64,000 nucleotides of DNA from Mucilaginibacter tolerans (GTDB taxonomy: Bacteria > Bacteroidota > Bacteroidia > Sphingobacteriales > Sphingobacteriaceae), in NCBI RefSeq assembly GCF_030519375.1, contig NZ_JAUMKB010000006.1:62001-126000 (forward strand), read 5' to 3'. The notes beneath the pieces were generated by a model that saw only the letters and a program-made list of their open reading frames with translations, was not told the origin of the DNA and made no database searches. How positions within the stretch are numbered: the stretch's first letter is position 1; each line of letters begins with the position of its first letter. Both the position numbers and the translations under genes were made by a program. This document shows positions 16,284 through 25,237 of the stretch, one piece after another.

Positions 16284-18326
16284 TTATTCGTTAAACAACT
16301 CCTGCGATTTTTGAACTTTTGAGCGTACATATAGGAATGACATTAATATCAGCACAAGTATGCCGAGTAATATGTACAGGTTATAATTTTCCCAGAAACG
16401 TGTTAAGGCGCTCTTGGTATCTACATACTCCAGGTTCTCGCTTGATTTGTTGATATTGAATAAGTATTTATTACCGTTTACGTCAGCCACACACACATTG
16501 CTCGACAAGGTCGATAACTGTTCGGTGATCGATTTGGAAGCTGCTGTAAATGCATCCGCTTTTTCTTTACCAGTAGCAGTAAGCACCAGTACGGCATTAT
16601 TGCTGCGACCGTAGAATATCTGTGCCAAACCGTTTGATACAGAGTCGGAGAGTGAGTAAACCGGTTTGTTGTTCTCGTTGTTGTAAAGGCGGAAGTCCTT
16701 TTGGAAACTGATCGGCGCATCAGGGAATTTGTCTAGCATCTGGTCGTGCTGAGATAAAAGGGCAACGATATTGTATTTCTTAAGATCGGCATCCTTCATA
16801 TCATCCGAATAAACAAACTCAGGAAAATTATTTGAGTTGATATTGTTGTTCAATTCGTAAATAATCTCGCCCATTGCCGTAGCAGCATACTTAGCATATT
16901 CCTTGGTTACCACAATACGGGTAGTACCGGTATTGAACGCTTCGGGATACTGATAGAAACTCAAATCGTTGGTGATAAAAGGATTCTTTGATTCAAGGAA
17001 TGATTTATCTACATCGATCTCGGCAAAGAAGTTAGTAAACGAGTTGATACAGTTGCCGCTGCTTGGATAGATCCTGAACTCAGCCTCTATGGTATTGTAT
17101 TTATGGTGCTGATAACGGTTGATAGTTACTGATGTATTCAGTTTACCTGATGCATCCAGCCTCTCACTACTGATGAGGGCTCCGTTCAGATAAACATTAA
17201 AGTAACCACGGTCGCCAGGAGAAAGGCTGCTGTAGTTTGCCACAAAATGTATATCAACTTCCTTTGGGGTAAAGCTAAAATCGCTGTTTTTGAAGCTGTA
17301 TACGTTGGTTAACGAACCAATACCCGACATGAAGTTTGGTGCACCACCAACCTGCCTTAAGGTCAGCTTCGAACGGTTTTCTTCAACAGTTTTGAAGTAG
17401 TTATTTTGAGCATTGTCGATCAGGATATACTGACCGAATGATGAATTCAGAATATTCATATTACCCAGTGCGGTAATGGTTTTTTCGTAACCATTATCAT
17501 CAGCGCCGGTCACAAACAGCACTTCACCCGGCTCAGTAATCTTCGCATCAGATTTCGCAGTGTCTTTATAGGTTACCAATGCTTTGCTCAAGAATAATAA
17601 ACCCTGGTTAGCTTTTGGTGTAACGGTGATCAATGATTTTTTACCGGCAGACAGGCTGCTCCAGTTACCTACTTCAATATAATTTTTAACCGTATCAGGA
17701 AGCTGATCAGCAGGATAAACCTTGATATCCTTGTTCATTGCTTTTTTAAGCCTTGAGTATGCCCATGCTACCGCCTTTAAGTCCTTCAGCGACGGATTCG
17801 GAGGGTAAACAATCGCTTTTTTTGATTCAAAGCAATTGCTCAGGTTTACATTTTTAAAGAAATTATCATTTGTTTTTATCAGTGATAAGTATGAATAGTT
17901 TTTCACCTTTACCCACATCGCCGGGTTATCAAGGTCTTTACACTTATCATCTGATACGGTGAGCAATGTTTTTACCTGTATCTTCAGGAACTTGTCCGAT
18001 GAAAGATCTTCGGGGGTTAAGTTGATCGATATTTTTTGGATCGTGTCTTTGTTAAGACGGGCGCTATAGGCCGGACGATCGTTAATAACGATGTTCACAA
18101 AAGAATGATCTTTTATTAAAGCCTGGGAAGGCTCGATATATAATACCAGCTTGCTTCCCCTCATCTCAACAAGTGGGCTTACTTTTAAATAGAATGAACT
18201 CGCTCCGATCATTCCATATATTGACTCATCGTCATGTCCCATTGCCTTGAATGATACAATGCTTTGCGCTATTGATGCCGTACTTAACAGTAATGCAAGA
18301 GCTAAAAGGCTTAAAAATTTATTCAT
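16284..18326 (-). CDS. BcsB-like cellulose synthase periplasmic subunit
   Basis: A 680-aa exported protein: signal peptide 'LLALALLLSTASIAQ' (~6-20), a large periplasmic part with repeated jelly-roll and flavodoxin-like segments ('GSKLVLYIEPSQALIKDHSF', 'YFNVYLNGALISSERLD', 'INSFTNFFAEIDVDKSFL'), and one C-terminal membrane helix (~650-672, 'LYILLGILVLILMSFLY'). This matches BcsB, which anchors by that helix beside the synthase and guides the glucan through the periplasm. It lies 11 bp after the sensor kinase gene and upstream of the GT2 gene on the same strand. Confidence 0.88.
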   Translation of the reverse strand: MNKFLSLLALALLLSTASIAQSIVSFKAMGHDDESIYGMIGASSFYLKVSPLVEMRGSKLVLYIEPSQALIKDHSFVNIVINDRPAYSARLNKDTIQKISINLTPEDLSSDKFLKIQVKTLLTVSDDKCKDLDNPAMWVKVKNYSYLSLIKTNDNFFKNVNLSNCFESKKAIVYPPNPSLKDLKAVAWAYSRLKKAMNKDIKVYPADQLPDTVKNYIEVGNWSSLSAGKKSLITVTPKANQGLLFLSKALVTYKDTAKSDAKITEPGEVLFVTGADDNGYEKTITALGNMNILNSSFGQYILIDNAQNNYFKTVEENRSKLTLRQVGGAPNFMSGIGSLTNVYSFKNSDFSFTPKEVDIHFVANYSSLSPGDRGYFNVYLNGALISSERLDASGKLNTSVTINRYQHHKYNTIEAEFRIYPSSGNCINSFTNFFAEIDVDKSFLESKNPFITNDLSFYQYPEAFNTGTTRIVVTKEYAKYAATAMGEIIYELNNNINSNNFPEFVYSDDMKDADLKKYNIVALLSQHDQMLDKFPDAPISFQKDFRLYNNENNKPVYSLSDSVSNGLAQIFYGRSNNAVLVLTATGKEKADAFTAASKSITEQLSTLSSNVCVADVNGNKYLFNINKSSENLEYVDTKSALTRFWENYNLYILLGILVLILMSFLYVRSKVQKSQELFNE

Positions 18327-18337
18327 TTGTTCTAGTA

Positions 18338-19684
18338 TTAATTGATCACGTTGAATTCTACTCTAAAATAATTTCCGTTTTCGTCGCTCCTGTAAGCCAG
18401 CTCGCCACCCATTTCCTGGGTCATCAGCTTAGCTATTGACAAACCCAGGCCTAAGCGACTTTCTACATTGCCGGATGCGTCGTTTAATGTTTTTAGTTTG
18501 TTAAACATCATATCCAGCTCTTCCTGGCCTATAGCAATCCCTTCATCCACAATTTCGAAGATGAATTTTTGACGCTGAAGGCTGGTAATTACCTTGATGC
18601 TATTATTTGTTTGGGAAAATTTAATGATGTTGGATAGTAAATTCTGGAATATCTGACCTGTAAATACGCGATCGAGTTTTACATTGAGGGGGAGTTTTAA
18701 GATGTTGTCGATCAGGTGAATATTTTTCATTTGGGCGGTTTCAACCAGGCCCCTGTATACATGCTGTACTTCTGTATTGATGTCGAATATTTCGAGGTTG
18801 AATTTCATTTCAGGCGCTTCGATTTCGCGTACATCCATCAATTTATTCAACATATACTGCATTTTTTCAGCCGATTCGCCTATGTAGCCTACAAACTCTT
18901 TCTGATCGGTGCTTAGCCTGTCTTCTTCCTCTTTCACCATGTTGTTACTCATAATGATTGAACCTATCAGGTTTTTAAGATCGTGACCCGCAATATTGAT
19001 AAAGCTGTTTTTTTGCTCGTCGAGCTTGCGCAGTTTTTCATACTGCATATCGATAATGTTGTTTTTCTCAGATATATCCCTGTTCTGTTCTTTTAACTGC
19101 TCGTTTGATTTTTCAATCAGTATCTGGGAGCGTACTTCACGTAAAATTACTTTATAACGGGCATTAGGGATAAGGCAAGAGATAATGGCGACTATGAAAA
19201 AGTATTGCCCTCCGTTATTGATAAATATATCTGCACCATAATCGGCAAACAAATTAAAGAATAGTGTAAGCAACAATATGGCTACCAAAGTTTCAGCCAC
19301 CGAGTTAATGGGCTCCCAGAATACCTGCAGGTTGAAGAATAAAATCACTACAGAGTACAAAAGAAAGTATACATTCAAATCCTGCGGGCTAACCAGTGTA
19401 CACAATAGGGCAGAATTAGCCGAAAGCAGGAAAAAGGCCACGTGTAACAACAACCGGTAATTATTCCCTTTGCTTTGGTAAAAATTAAACAACATGTAAA
19501 TTACCAGAACAATGATGAGGCGAACAATAAAAAACTGAAGCCAAAGGCCGGGAGTATAAATGAAATCAATTATGCTGAAAAGAGGGAAAAGGAATATAAT
19601 GGACCAAATAACTATGTTAGTCTGATACCAGGCCTTTTTGGTTATCTCTTTTAATAATTCGTCTTTGTTGATCTGAACAAACAT
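18338..19684 (-). CDS. Membrane sensor histidine kinase of the polysaccharide locus
   Basis: A 448-aa kinase with six N-terminal membrane helices (~23-180), a coiled coil (~185-222), a HisKA domain with the phospho-acceptor H234 in 'NIAGHDLKN', and a HATPase domain ('QNLLSNIIKFSQ', 'DEGIAIGQEELD', 'GLGLSIAKLMTQEMGG'). The G1 box has Ala where DxGxGI has its second Gly. No PAS, HAMP or receiver domain is visible and no response regulator gene is adjacent, so its partner lies elsewhere. As first gene of the unit it probably controls synthesis in response to a membrane signal; that is inference. Confidence 0.88.
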   Translation of the reverse strand: MFVQINKDELLKEITKKAWYQTNIVIWSIIFLFPLFSIIDFIYTPGLWLQFFIVRLIIVLVIYMLFNFYQSKGNNYRLLLHVAFFLLSANSALLCTLVSPQDLNVYFLLYSVVILFFNLQVFWEPINSVAETLVAILLLTLFFNLFADYGADIFINNGGQYFFIVAIISCLIPNARYKVILREVRSQILIEKSNEQLKEQNRDISEKNNIIDMQYEKLRKLDEQKNSFINIAGHDLKNLIGSIIMSNNMVKEEEDRLSTDQKEFVGYIGESAEKMQYMLNKLMDVREIEAPEMKFNLEIFDINTEVQHVYRGLVETAQMKNIHLIDNILKLPLNVKLDRVFTGQIFQNLLSNIIKFSQTNNSIKVITSLQRQKFIFEIVDEGIAIGQEELDMMFNKLKTLNDASGNVESRLGLGLSIAKLMTQEMGGELAYRSDENGNYFRVEFNVIN

Positions 19685-19757
19685 TATAATTAGTTTTCTT
19701 AATTTATAATAAGATTAAACCAGTTGTTAATTTAGTACGCTAATAAAATAAAATTAA

Positions 19758-20891
19758 GTGAAAATATTGCCGTATTCAACATTGTTTATTAACAGGCTGT
19801 TAGGAATGGTCTCACTTTTAACGTTATTCATAGCAATTGGTTGCGAGGCGCAGTCGTCTAATAATCAGTCCGCTGTATTTAAAAGAGCTCAATCTCTTGA
19901 TAATGGTGTAAGCATTCCCTGGCTCGAGCAAACGTGGAACAAGAACATATTAGATAGCAACGTTATCTCAACATCCGATTTCCGTTTATTAAAACAACTA
20001 GGCTTCAAATGCATCAGGCTTCCTGTAGCCTTCAGATATTTCCAAACCAATAATTCCTTCGACCCAAAGCTATTTGAGCGTATTGATCAAATCATCAGGT
20101 TGTGCCATTTATACGGGTTCAAGGTAGTCATTTGTTACCATTCGGGGAATTTAGATGAAAACACCTATGCATCTGAAAGTCAAAGCATTATTTCTTTATG
20201 GAAAATGCTTGCAAAAAAATATTATCTGCAAAGTGCGGACGATCTCTTCTTTGAGTTGTATAATGAGCCGCCCCATATGAACCCTGATACATGGCAAAAT
20301 GCAGCAAATGAGATTATTAAAGCCATAAGGAAAGTCGATGCGAAACGCACCTTAATAGTAGGCGCATCTAACTTCAACAGCATTTATGAATTGAGTCGCA
20401 GCACTCCGTTGAATGATGATAATATTATCTATACTTTCCATTTCTACGAACCATTCTTCTTTACTCACCAGGGAGCTGAATGGATAGGCGACCAGGTTGC
20501 TACTACCGGAGTACCATTCCCATACAATGCTGAAAATTTTCCGCCGCTAAACCCAAAGGCAAAAAATACCTGGGGCGAAACCAATTATTACCAGTACCGC
20601 ACGGACGGCAATGAACAGTCAGTAAAAGATAAATTACAAATTGTAAAAAACTGGGGGCTAAAATATAACGTTCCTTTATTATGCGGAGAGTACGGTGTTT
20701 ATAATAAATATGCCGATCCGGACAGCCGCTGCCGGTATATTAAAGCGGTAAGGCAAACTTTAAAAGTGTTGCACATACCCGGAATATTATGGGATTATAA
20801 TAGTAATTTTTCCATTTTTAATGGTAAACCTTCCTTATCAGATCTGCCTGATTGTATGAAAGATGCATTAAATTACAACCGGAAAAACTAA
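19758..20891 (+). CDS. GH5-family beta-glucanase (cellulase-like), lipoprotein
   Basis: A 377-aa exported glycoside hydrolase. A signal sequence ends in the lipobox-like 'FIAIGCEA' (Cys 29). The fold is a family 5 barrel with the acid/base Glu in 'ELYNEPP' (E170), the nucleophile in 'LCGEYGV' (E311), and 'RLPVAFRYF' and 'FHFYEPFFFTHQGAEW' lining the site. The GTG start at 19758 is preferred over the ATG at 19806 because only the longer form gives a signal peptide a positive N-terminus. It is divergent from the kinase-BcsB-GT2 unit across 73 bp, the place usually held by BcsZ in cellulose operons. Trimming or releasing the polymer made by the neighbours is the likely role. Confidence 0.88.
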   Translation: MKILPYSTLFINRLLGMVSLLTLFIAIGCEAQSSNNQSAVFKRAQSLDNGVSIPWLEQTWNKNILDSNVISTSDFRLLKQLGFKCIRLPVAFRYFQTNNSFDPKLFERIDQIIRLCHLYGFKVVICYHSGNLDENTYASESQSIISLWKMLAKKYYLQSADDLFFELYNEPPHMNPDTWQNAANEIIKAIRKVDAKRTLIVGASNFNSIYELSRSTPLNDDNIIYTFHFYEPFFFTHQGAEWIGDQVATTGVPFPYNAENFPPLNPKAKNTWGETNYYQYRTDGNEQSVKDKLQIVKNWGLKYNVPLLCGEYGVYNKYADPDSRCRYIKAVRQTLKVLHIPGILWDYNSNFSIFNGKPSLSDLPDCMKDALNYNRKN

Positions 20892-20926
20892 AATAAATAG
20901 TTCACGCTTTACTTATTATAAATAGT

Positions 20927-20934
20927 TACCTTTG
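20927..20934 (+). promoter_or_regulatory. -7 promoter element of the desaturase gene
   Basis: TACCTTTG matches the Bacteroidota -7 consensus TAnnTTTG exactly and lies 18 bp before the ATG; the -33 partner is not clear. Confidence 0.5.
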
Positions 20935-20951
20935 CAAACTATATTATAATC

Positions 20952-21932
20952 ATGAAATTTTTTGAAGAGCAGCGCAGAGAAGTTATGAAGCATATTGAAA
21001 AATATATGCTCCAAAAAATTAACGAGTATCTGAAGCCCGTGGAAACTATCTGGCAACCGTCTGATTTTTTACCCGACTCAACCCGCGAAACCTTCTTTTC
21101 AGAAATCAAAGAGTTACAGGAAAGTGCTGCTGGTTTATCTTATGACCTGATTGCCGTTTTAATCGGCGATACGATTACCGAAGAAGCTTTGCCTACCTAC
21201 GAATCATGGCTAACCATGGTTGAGGGTGTTTCAAAAGATGAAGAAGGCGGCTGGATGAAATGGACCCGCCATTGGACGTCAGAAGAAAATCGCCACGGCG
21301 ACTTGTTAAATAAATATTTATACCTTTCGGGCCGGGTAAATATGCGCATGATGGAGGTATCTACCCAATACCTGATTGCCGATGGCTTTGACATCGGTAC
21401 CGGCACCGACCCATACCGGAATTTTATTTACACATCGTTCCAGGAACTGGCAACCAATGTTTCGCACCGACGCGTGGCTTCACAGGCAAAAAAAGATGGT
21501 GATACACTGCTGTCAAAAATGTGCGGCGTTATTGCCGGTGACGAAGCACGTCATGCCAAAGCTTACAAATATTTTATCGAAAAAGTATTTGAGGTCGACC
21601 CAAGTGAAGCCATGATAGCTTTTGAGGATATGATGCGTAAAAAGATCGTGATGCCAGCCCATTTCCTGCGTGAAGTAGGCTTAAAAGTTGGCCAAACCTT
21701 TGGTCATTTCACCGATGCAGCCCAGCGTTTAGGTATTTATACCGCTATCGACTATGTAGATATCCTGAAAGAGTTGATTGAAGACTGGCACATCGAAAGC
21801 GTTAAGGATTTGAACGAAAGCGGTGAAAAAGCACGTGACTATATCGTAAATCTTCCTGCACGTTTACTGCGCGTAGCCGAAAGAATGAAGAACCCAATGC
21901 TGGAATATAAATTCAGCTGGATAAACGGGTAA
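20952..21932 (+). CDS. Acyl-ACP desaturase (ferritin-like diiron)
   Basis: A 326-aa soluble desaturase. The diiron ligands are seen in 'EENRH' (residues 111-115) and 'DEARH' (197-201), with further Glu ligands in 'EEALPTYE' and 'TSFQELATNVSH'. Plant stearoyl-ACP and bacterial DesA-type enzymes of this fold place a cis double bond in ACP-bound fatty acids using O2. It is monocistronic, with an exact -7 promoter element just upstream. Regulation by oxygen or temperature would fit but is not visible. Confidence 0.9.
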   Translation: MKFFEEQRREVMKHIEKYMLQKINEYLKPVETIWQPSDFLPDSTRETFFSEIKELQESAAGLSYDLIAVLIGDTITEEALPTYESWLTMVEGVSKDEEGGWMKWTRHWTSEENRHGDLLNKYLYLSGRVNMRMMEVSTQYLIADGFDIGTGTDPYRNFIYTSFQELATNVSHRRVASQAKKDGDTLLSKMCGVIAGDEARHAKAYKYFIEKVFEVDPSEAMIAFEDMMRKKIVMPAHFLREVGLKVGQTFGHFTDAAQRLGIYTAIDYVDILKELIEDWHIESVKDLNESGEKARDYIVNLPARLLRVAERMKNPMLEYKFSWING

Positions 21933-21999
21933 TCTTTTAAAGTCTTAAGTTCTGAGTTGCAAGCCTTAATGTCATTAGTCATTTTTGATCTTATTTTCT

Positions 22000-22032
22000 G
22001 ACTTCGGGCCTCCGACCGCTGACTTCCGACTT
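22000..22032. repeat. Intergenic repeat cluster of GACTTCCG/CCTCCG words
   Basis: Words such as GACTTC, CCTCCGACC and GACTTCCGAC recur within 33 bp between two convergent genes. The set is the same as in the gltX-to-kinase gap (59098-59125), where GACTTTCGGCCTCCGGACTT occurs, so these are two copies of a dispersed intergenic family. Confidence 0.55.
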
Positions 22033-22037
22033 CAAAA

Positions 22038-22367
22038 TCATCCTTCCAAAATCAGGTCTGTCCCCGCTTTACCTGCAATTATTTTGAACAGGTCATTCAG
22101 GATGGATTCCACTGTTAATGAATTCACATCATCAACATAATGTTCGCTGCGAGTAATGTGCAGCTCATCCTGCTTTACTTCAATGTGATATAAAATATCT
22201 CCCGGATACAAATCGGGTTGAGTAATTTCAATCGCATTATCTGAACGCGTAACGGTAAAATTCAGTTCCGTTTTTCGTTGTTTGCGGAAAAGAGGGTTGA
22301 GTTGCTGCCGAATCAGTTCAAATAACTCATCGGTGTTAATTCTTTTATGCAGGGTGATGACTTTCAT
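22038..22367 (-). CDS. Conserved hypothetical protein, 109 aa
   Basis: I do not recognise a family. The protein is soluble, with an amphipathic start ('TDELFELIRQQLNPLFRKQR'), an alternating middle that looks like beta strands ('ILYHIEVKQDELHITRSEHY') and a helical end. Codon use resembles its neighbours. It is convergent with the desaturase gene and divergent from the YitT gene. Confidence 0.55.
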   Translation of the reverse strand: MKVITLHKRINTDELFELIRQQLNPLFRKQRKTELNFTVTRSDNAIEITQPDLYPGDILYHIEVKQDELHITRSEHYVDDVNSLTVESILNDLFKIIAGKAGTDLILEG

Positions 22368-22422
22368 AGCTGCAGATGTTATATAAAATACCTACAATCC
22401 GTACTCTACTTTGTTTCTCTTT

Positions 22423-22430
22423 TACCTTTG
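22423..22430 (+). promoter_or_regulatory. -7 promoter element of the YitT gene
   Basis: TACCTTTG is an exact TAnnTTTG match 52 bp before the ATG chosen at 22483. A -33 TTG at standard spacing is not clear. Confidence 0.45.
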
Positions 22431-22482
22431 ATGGCAGCTGCCCCGAGCGTTTTTTTTGAAAATTATTCAGCTATCTTTAGGC

Positions 22483-23340
22483 ATGAAAGTAAGGACCGCT
22501 ATTGAGCAACTTATAATGATCATTCTGGGCATTCTATCTGCGGGAATGGGATTAAAAGGCTTTCTTCTTTCCAGCCATTTTATTGATGGAGGCGTAACAG
22601 GCATTTCTATGCTGGTAGCCGACATAACCAACTTGCCCATATCCATACTGATCTTTGTGATCAATATGCCTTTTATCTTTTTAGCCTACAGGCGGCTGGG
22701 GCTTTCTTTTGCAATTAAAAGCGCAGCAGCCATAGCAGGCCTTTCGCTTTGCCTGGCATTTTTGAATTATCCCGATGTAACACACGACAAACTACTTACT
22801 GCTGTGTTTGGCGGATTTTTCATTGGTGTCGGCATAGGATTTGCCATAAGAGGCGGCGCTGTGCTTGACGGAACAGAGATAGCAGCATTGTTGGTAAGTA
22901 AAAGGTTCCAATTGTTTAAGGTGAATGACATAATATTATTACTTAACGTGATCATCTTTTCAGCGGCGATGTTTTTCCTGGGTGTCGAGTCAGCACTGTA
23001 TTCTATTCTTACTTATTTGTCGGCCTCTAAAATGATAGATTTTATTTTAAATGGTATCGAGCAGCATACTGGTATTACAGTGGTATCGGGTAAAGGAGAG
23101 GAAATCAGAAAGGCCATAACAGACATGGGACGCGGTGTAACGGTATATGAAGGAAAAAGTGGGTATGGAAAGGACGGGTATGTTAATGATACGCGGGACA
23201 TCATTTTTACTGTTGCTACCCGGCTGGAAATACCATCGATAAAACAAAAGATACTGGATATTGATCCTTCGGCATTTATTGTCCAGCACAGTATTGATGA
23301 CACAACAGGCGGATTGCTCAGAAGAAAGGGACATCACTAG
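22483..23340 (+). CDS. YitT-family membrane protein (DUF161 + DUF2179)
   Basis: A 285-aa protein with five or six membrane helices (N-terminal ~185 residues, 'GGVTGISMLVADITNLPISI' and 'GGAVLDGTEIAALLVSKRF' being the YitT signature) and a soluble C-terminal DUF2179 domain ('GIEQHTGITVVSGKGEEIRK', 'DPSAFIVQHSIDDTTGG'). The transported substrate of the family is unknown. I use the ATG at 22483; a TTG 27 bp earlier would only add a short hydrophobic piece. An exact -7 element lies 52 bp upstream. Confidence 0.85.
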   Translation: MKVRTAIEQLIMIILGILSAGMGLKGFLLSSHFIDGGVTGISMLVADITNLPISILIFVINMPFIFLAYRRLGLSFAIKSAAAIAGLSLCLAFLNYPDVTHDKLLTAVFGGFFIGVGIGFAIRGGAVLDGTEIAALLVSKRFQLFKVNDIILLLNVIIFSAAMFFLGVESALYSILTYLSASKMIDFILNGIEQHTGITVVSGKGEEIRKAITDMGRGVTVYEGKSGYGKDGYVNDTRDIIFTVATRLEIPSIKQKILDIDPSAFIVQHSIDDTTGGLLRRKGHH

Positions 23341-23360
23341 TTTTGATGGTCTGCTGACAG

Positions 23361-23393
23361 TTTGCTGGTACCGATAATATAAATTTACCTTCG
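23361..23393 (+). promoter_or_regulatory. Candidate promoter of the aldo/keto reductase gene
   Basis: TTTG (23361-23364) and TACCTTCG (23386-23393) are 21 nt apart, a -33/-7 pair with one mismatch, ending 18 bp before the ATG. Confidence 0.45.
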
Positions 23394-23411
23394 TTAAAAC
23401 AGTAGCATCAA

Positions 23412-24434
23412 ATGAATTATAAATTATTAGGCCGTTCGGGTCTTAAAGTTTCGGAATTATGTCTGGGCACCATGGGCTTCGGTACCGAAAACGGCTGGGG
23501 CGCGGATAAAGAAGACAGCTTTGCTATTATGGACGCCTATGCAGAAGCGGGTGGCAATTTTTTGGACACGGCTAATATGTACAAACTTGGCACCAGCGAA
23601 AACATCATTGGTGAATATCTGTCTAATCATGACCGTGACTATTTTGTAGTGGCTACCAAATATTCACTAAAGGATAATACCACCAATCCCAACGCATCAG
23701 GCAACAACCGTAAAAATATGATGCGCAGCGTAGAAGAAAGCCTGAAACGTTTGAAAACTGATTTTATCGACCTGCTTTACCTGCATATCTGGGATGACCT
23801 GACCCCGATTGACGAAGTATTGCGCGGTATGGATGATTTAGTTAGGCAGGGTAAAGTAAACTATGTAGCGATAAGCGATACACCAGCCTGGATAGTATCA
23901 AAAGGAAATACTTTAGCCGAATTGATGGGCTGGAGCCAGTTTGTAGCCCTGCAGGTTGAATATAGCCTGATTGCCCGCACGCCGGAACGCGAACTGATCC
24001 CAATGGCAAAACATTACGGAATGACCGTTACTCCATGGGCACCTCTGGGTGGTGGTGTATTGACTGGAAAATATATCCGCGGAGAGCAGGGCCGCATTAA
24101 ACCCGAAAGTAAGCGGCGTAACGATAATGCCATGGAAATCGCAAAAGCAGTGGTATCGGTTGCCGATGAATTAGGTGTATCGCCAGGCAATGTTGCCTTG
24201 AAATGGACCATGCAACAGGGTTTCCATTGTATTCCAATTGTGGGAGCCACTAAACTATCTCAATTAGAAGACAACCTGAAAACCGTTGAAGTTTCCTTAA
24301 GCGAAAAGCATATCAAACGACTCAACGATGCGAGCTCTATTGAATTAGGCTTTCCGGGAGAGTTTTTTAGAGAGGATGCTGTGAAGATGAACACATTCGG
24401 CGGATTTTATGATAGGGTAGAGAAGAGGGGATAA
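23412..24434 (+). CDS. Aldo/keto reductase (YajO-like)
   Basis: A 340-aa NADPH-dependent reductase with the TIM-barrel signature 'NFLDTANMYKLGTSENIIGEYL' (catalytic Asp and Tyr), the active Lys in 'FVVATKYS', His in 'LLYLHIWDD', and a cofactor segment 'CIPIVGATKLSQLEDNL'. Members reduce aldehydes and ketones; this subgroup often acts on small or methylglyoxal-like carbonyls, and the true substrate is unknown. It is monocistronic and ends at a hairpin shared with the convergent NTF2-like gene. Confidence 0.88.
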   Translation: MNYKLLGRSGLKVSELCLGTMGFGTENGWGADKEDSFAIMDAYAEAGGNFLDTANMYKLGTSENIIGEYLSNHDRDYFVVATKYSLKDNTTNPNASGNNRKNMMRSVEESLKRLKTDFIDLLYLHIWDDLTPIDEVLRGMDDLVRQGKVNYVAISDTPAWIVSKGNTLAELMGWSQFVALQVEYSLIARTPERELIPMAKHYGMTVTPWAPLGGGVLTGKYIRGEQGRIKPESKRRNDNAMEIAKAVVSVADELGVSPGNVALKWTMQQGFHCIPIVGATKLSQLEDNLKTVEVSLSEKHIKRLNDASSIELGFPGEFFREDAVKMNTFGGFYDRVEKRG

Positions 24435-24510
24435 AACATATTTGCTGCTTCAGCTAGCATTACACCGCTCAATTGCCGCGGACAGAACATTATGTAGACC
24501 GATGAATAAT

Positions 24511-24547
24511 GAAGAGCCCCTCCTGTATCAACAGAAGAGGCCCTTTT
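24511..24547. terminator. Bidirectional terminator-like hairpin
   Basis: GAAGAGCCCCTCCTGT and ACAGAAGAGGCCCTTT (24511-24546) form an imperfect stem around a short ATCA loop, with a T run on the plus side, in the gap between two convergent genes. Confidence 0.5.
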
Positions 24548-24560
24548 ATGTAATGATAAA

Positions 24561-25055
24561 TTATTTCGCTGCTTCTTTCGATGCTTCTATAAAAGGAGTT
24601 TCATCATAATAAGAAATCTCCCTGGCTATTTTCCCATCTTTATTAAATTCATCAAATTGAACCATATAAACCTTAGCCGTTTTCTTAGTCTTTTTATTGA
24701 CCGCACTTATTGTCCACCATGACTGCACGGTAAACGGATCTTTATCATATTGCAACCCATCAGGATAACCCTGCTTGGTGACCGTAATTTGTTCCCATCC
24801 ATTGTAAACATCCACCCAACCCTTTTTTGCGGCTTCCAGATTGACCGGTTTGGCACTCGAAGGGTCATAAAACTTAACCGTATCTGAATACAGTTTTGCC
24901 ATGCCGTCCCAATCTTGTTTCAAAAAAGAAGCCATAGAATTATTTACAACAGTGATGTAGGGGTGCTCTTTGAAAATAGTCCCGTTTTTTTGGGAGTCCT
25001 GAGCGAAAACGTTGCAAGTGAGCAGCGTAAATACTGCGATCAATAGTTTTTTCAT
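24561..25055 (-). CDS. Exported NTF2/SnoaL-like protein
   Basis: A 164-aa protein with a signal peptide 'LLIAVFTLLTCNVFAQ' (~4-19). The rest has the cone-shaped NTF2 pattern: an N-terminal helix 'MASFLKQDWDGMAKLYSD', 'TVKFYDPSSAKPVNLEAAKK', then strands 'SWWTISAVN' and 'KVYMVQFDEFNKDGKI'. NTF2-like proteins include small hydrolases, isomerases and binding proteins, and no catalytic residue can be fixed. It is monocistronic. Confidence 0.7.
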   Translation of the reverse strand: MKKLLIAVFTLLTCNVFAQDSQKNGTIFKEHPYITVVNNSMASFLKQDWDGMAKLYSDTVKFYDPSSAKPVNLEAAKKGWVDVYNGWEQITVTKQGYPDGLQYDKDPFTVQSWWTISAVNKKTKKTAKVYMVQFDEFNKDGKIAREISYYDETPFIEASKEAAK

Positions 25056-25237
25056 AACGTTTAAAGTTTAATTGGTGAAGAGAAAGAATGTGTATTACAA
25101 TATATGAAATTTATATCATTATCATATATTTAATATGTTCTTTTTGAGAAAGTTACAGTATTTAACTACAATATTTACAGCGGTGAAATTTTTGTAATAC
25201 AAACGATATTATTAAATCAATAATATGACTGAAAAAC

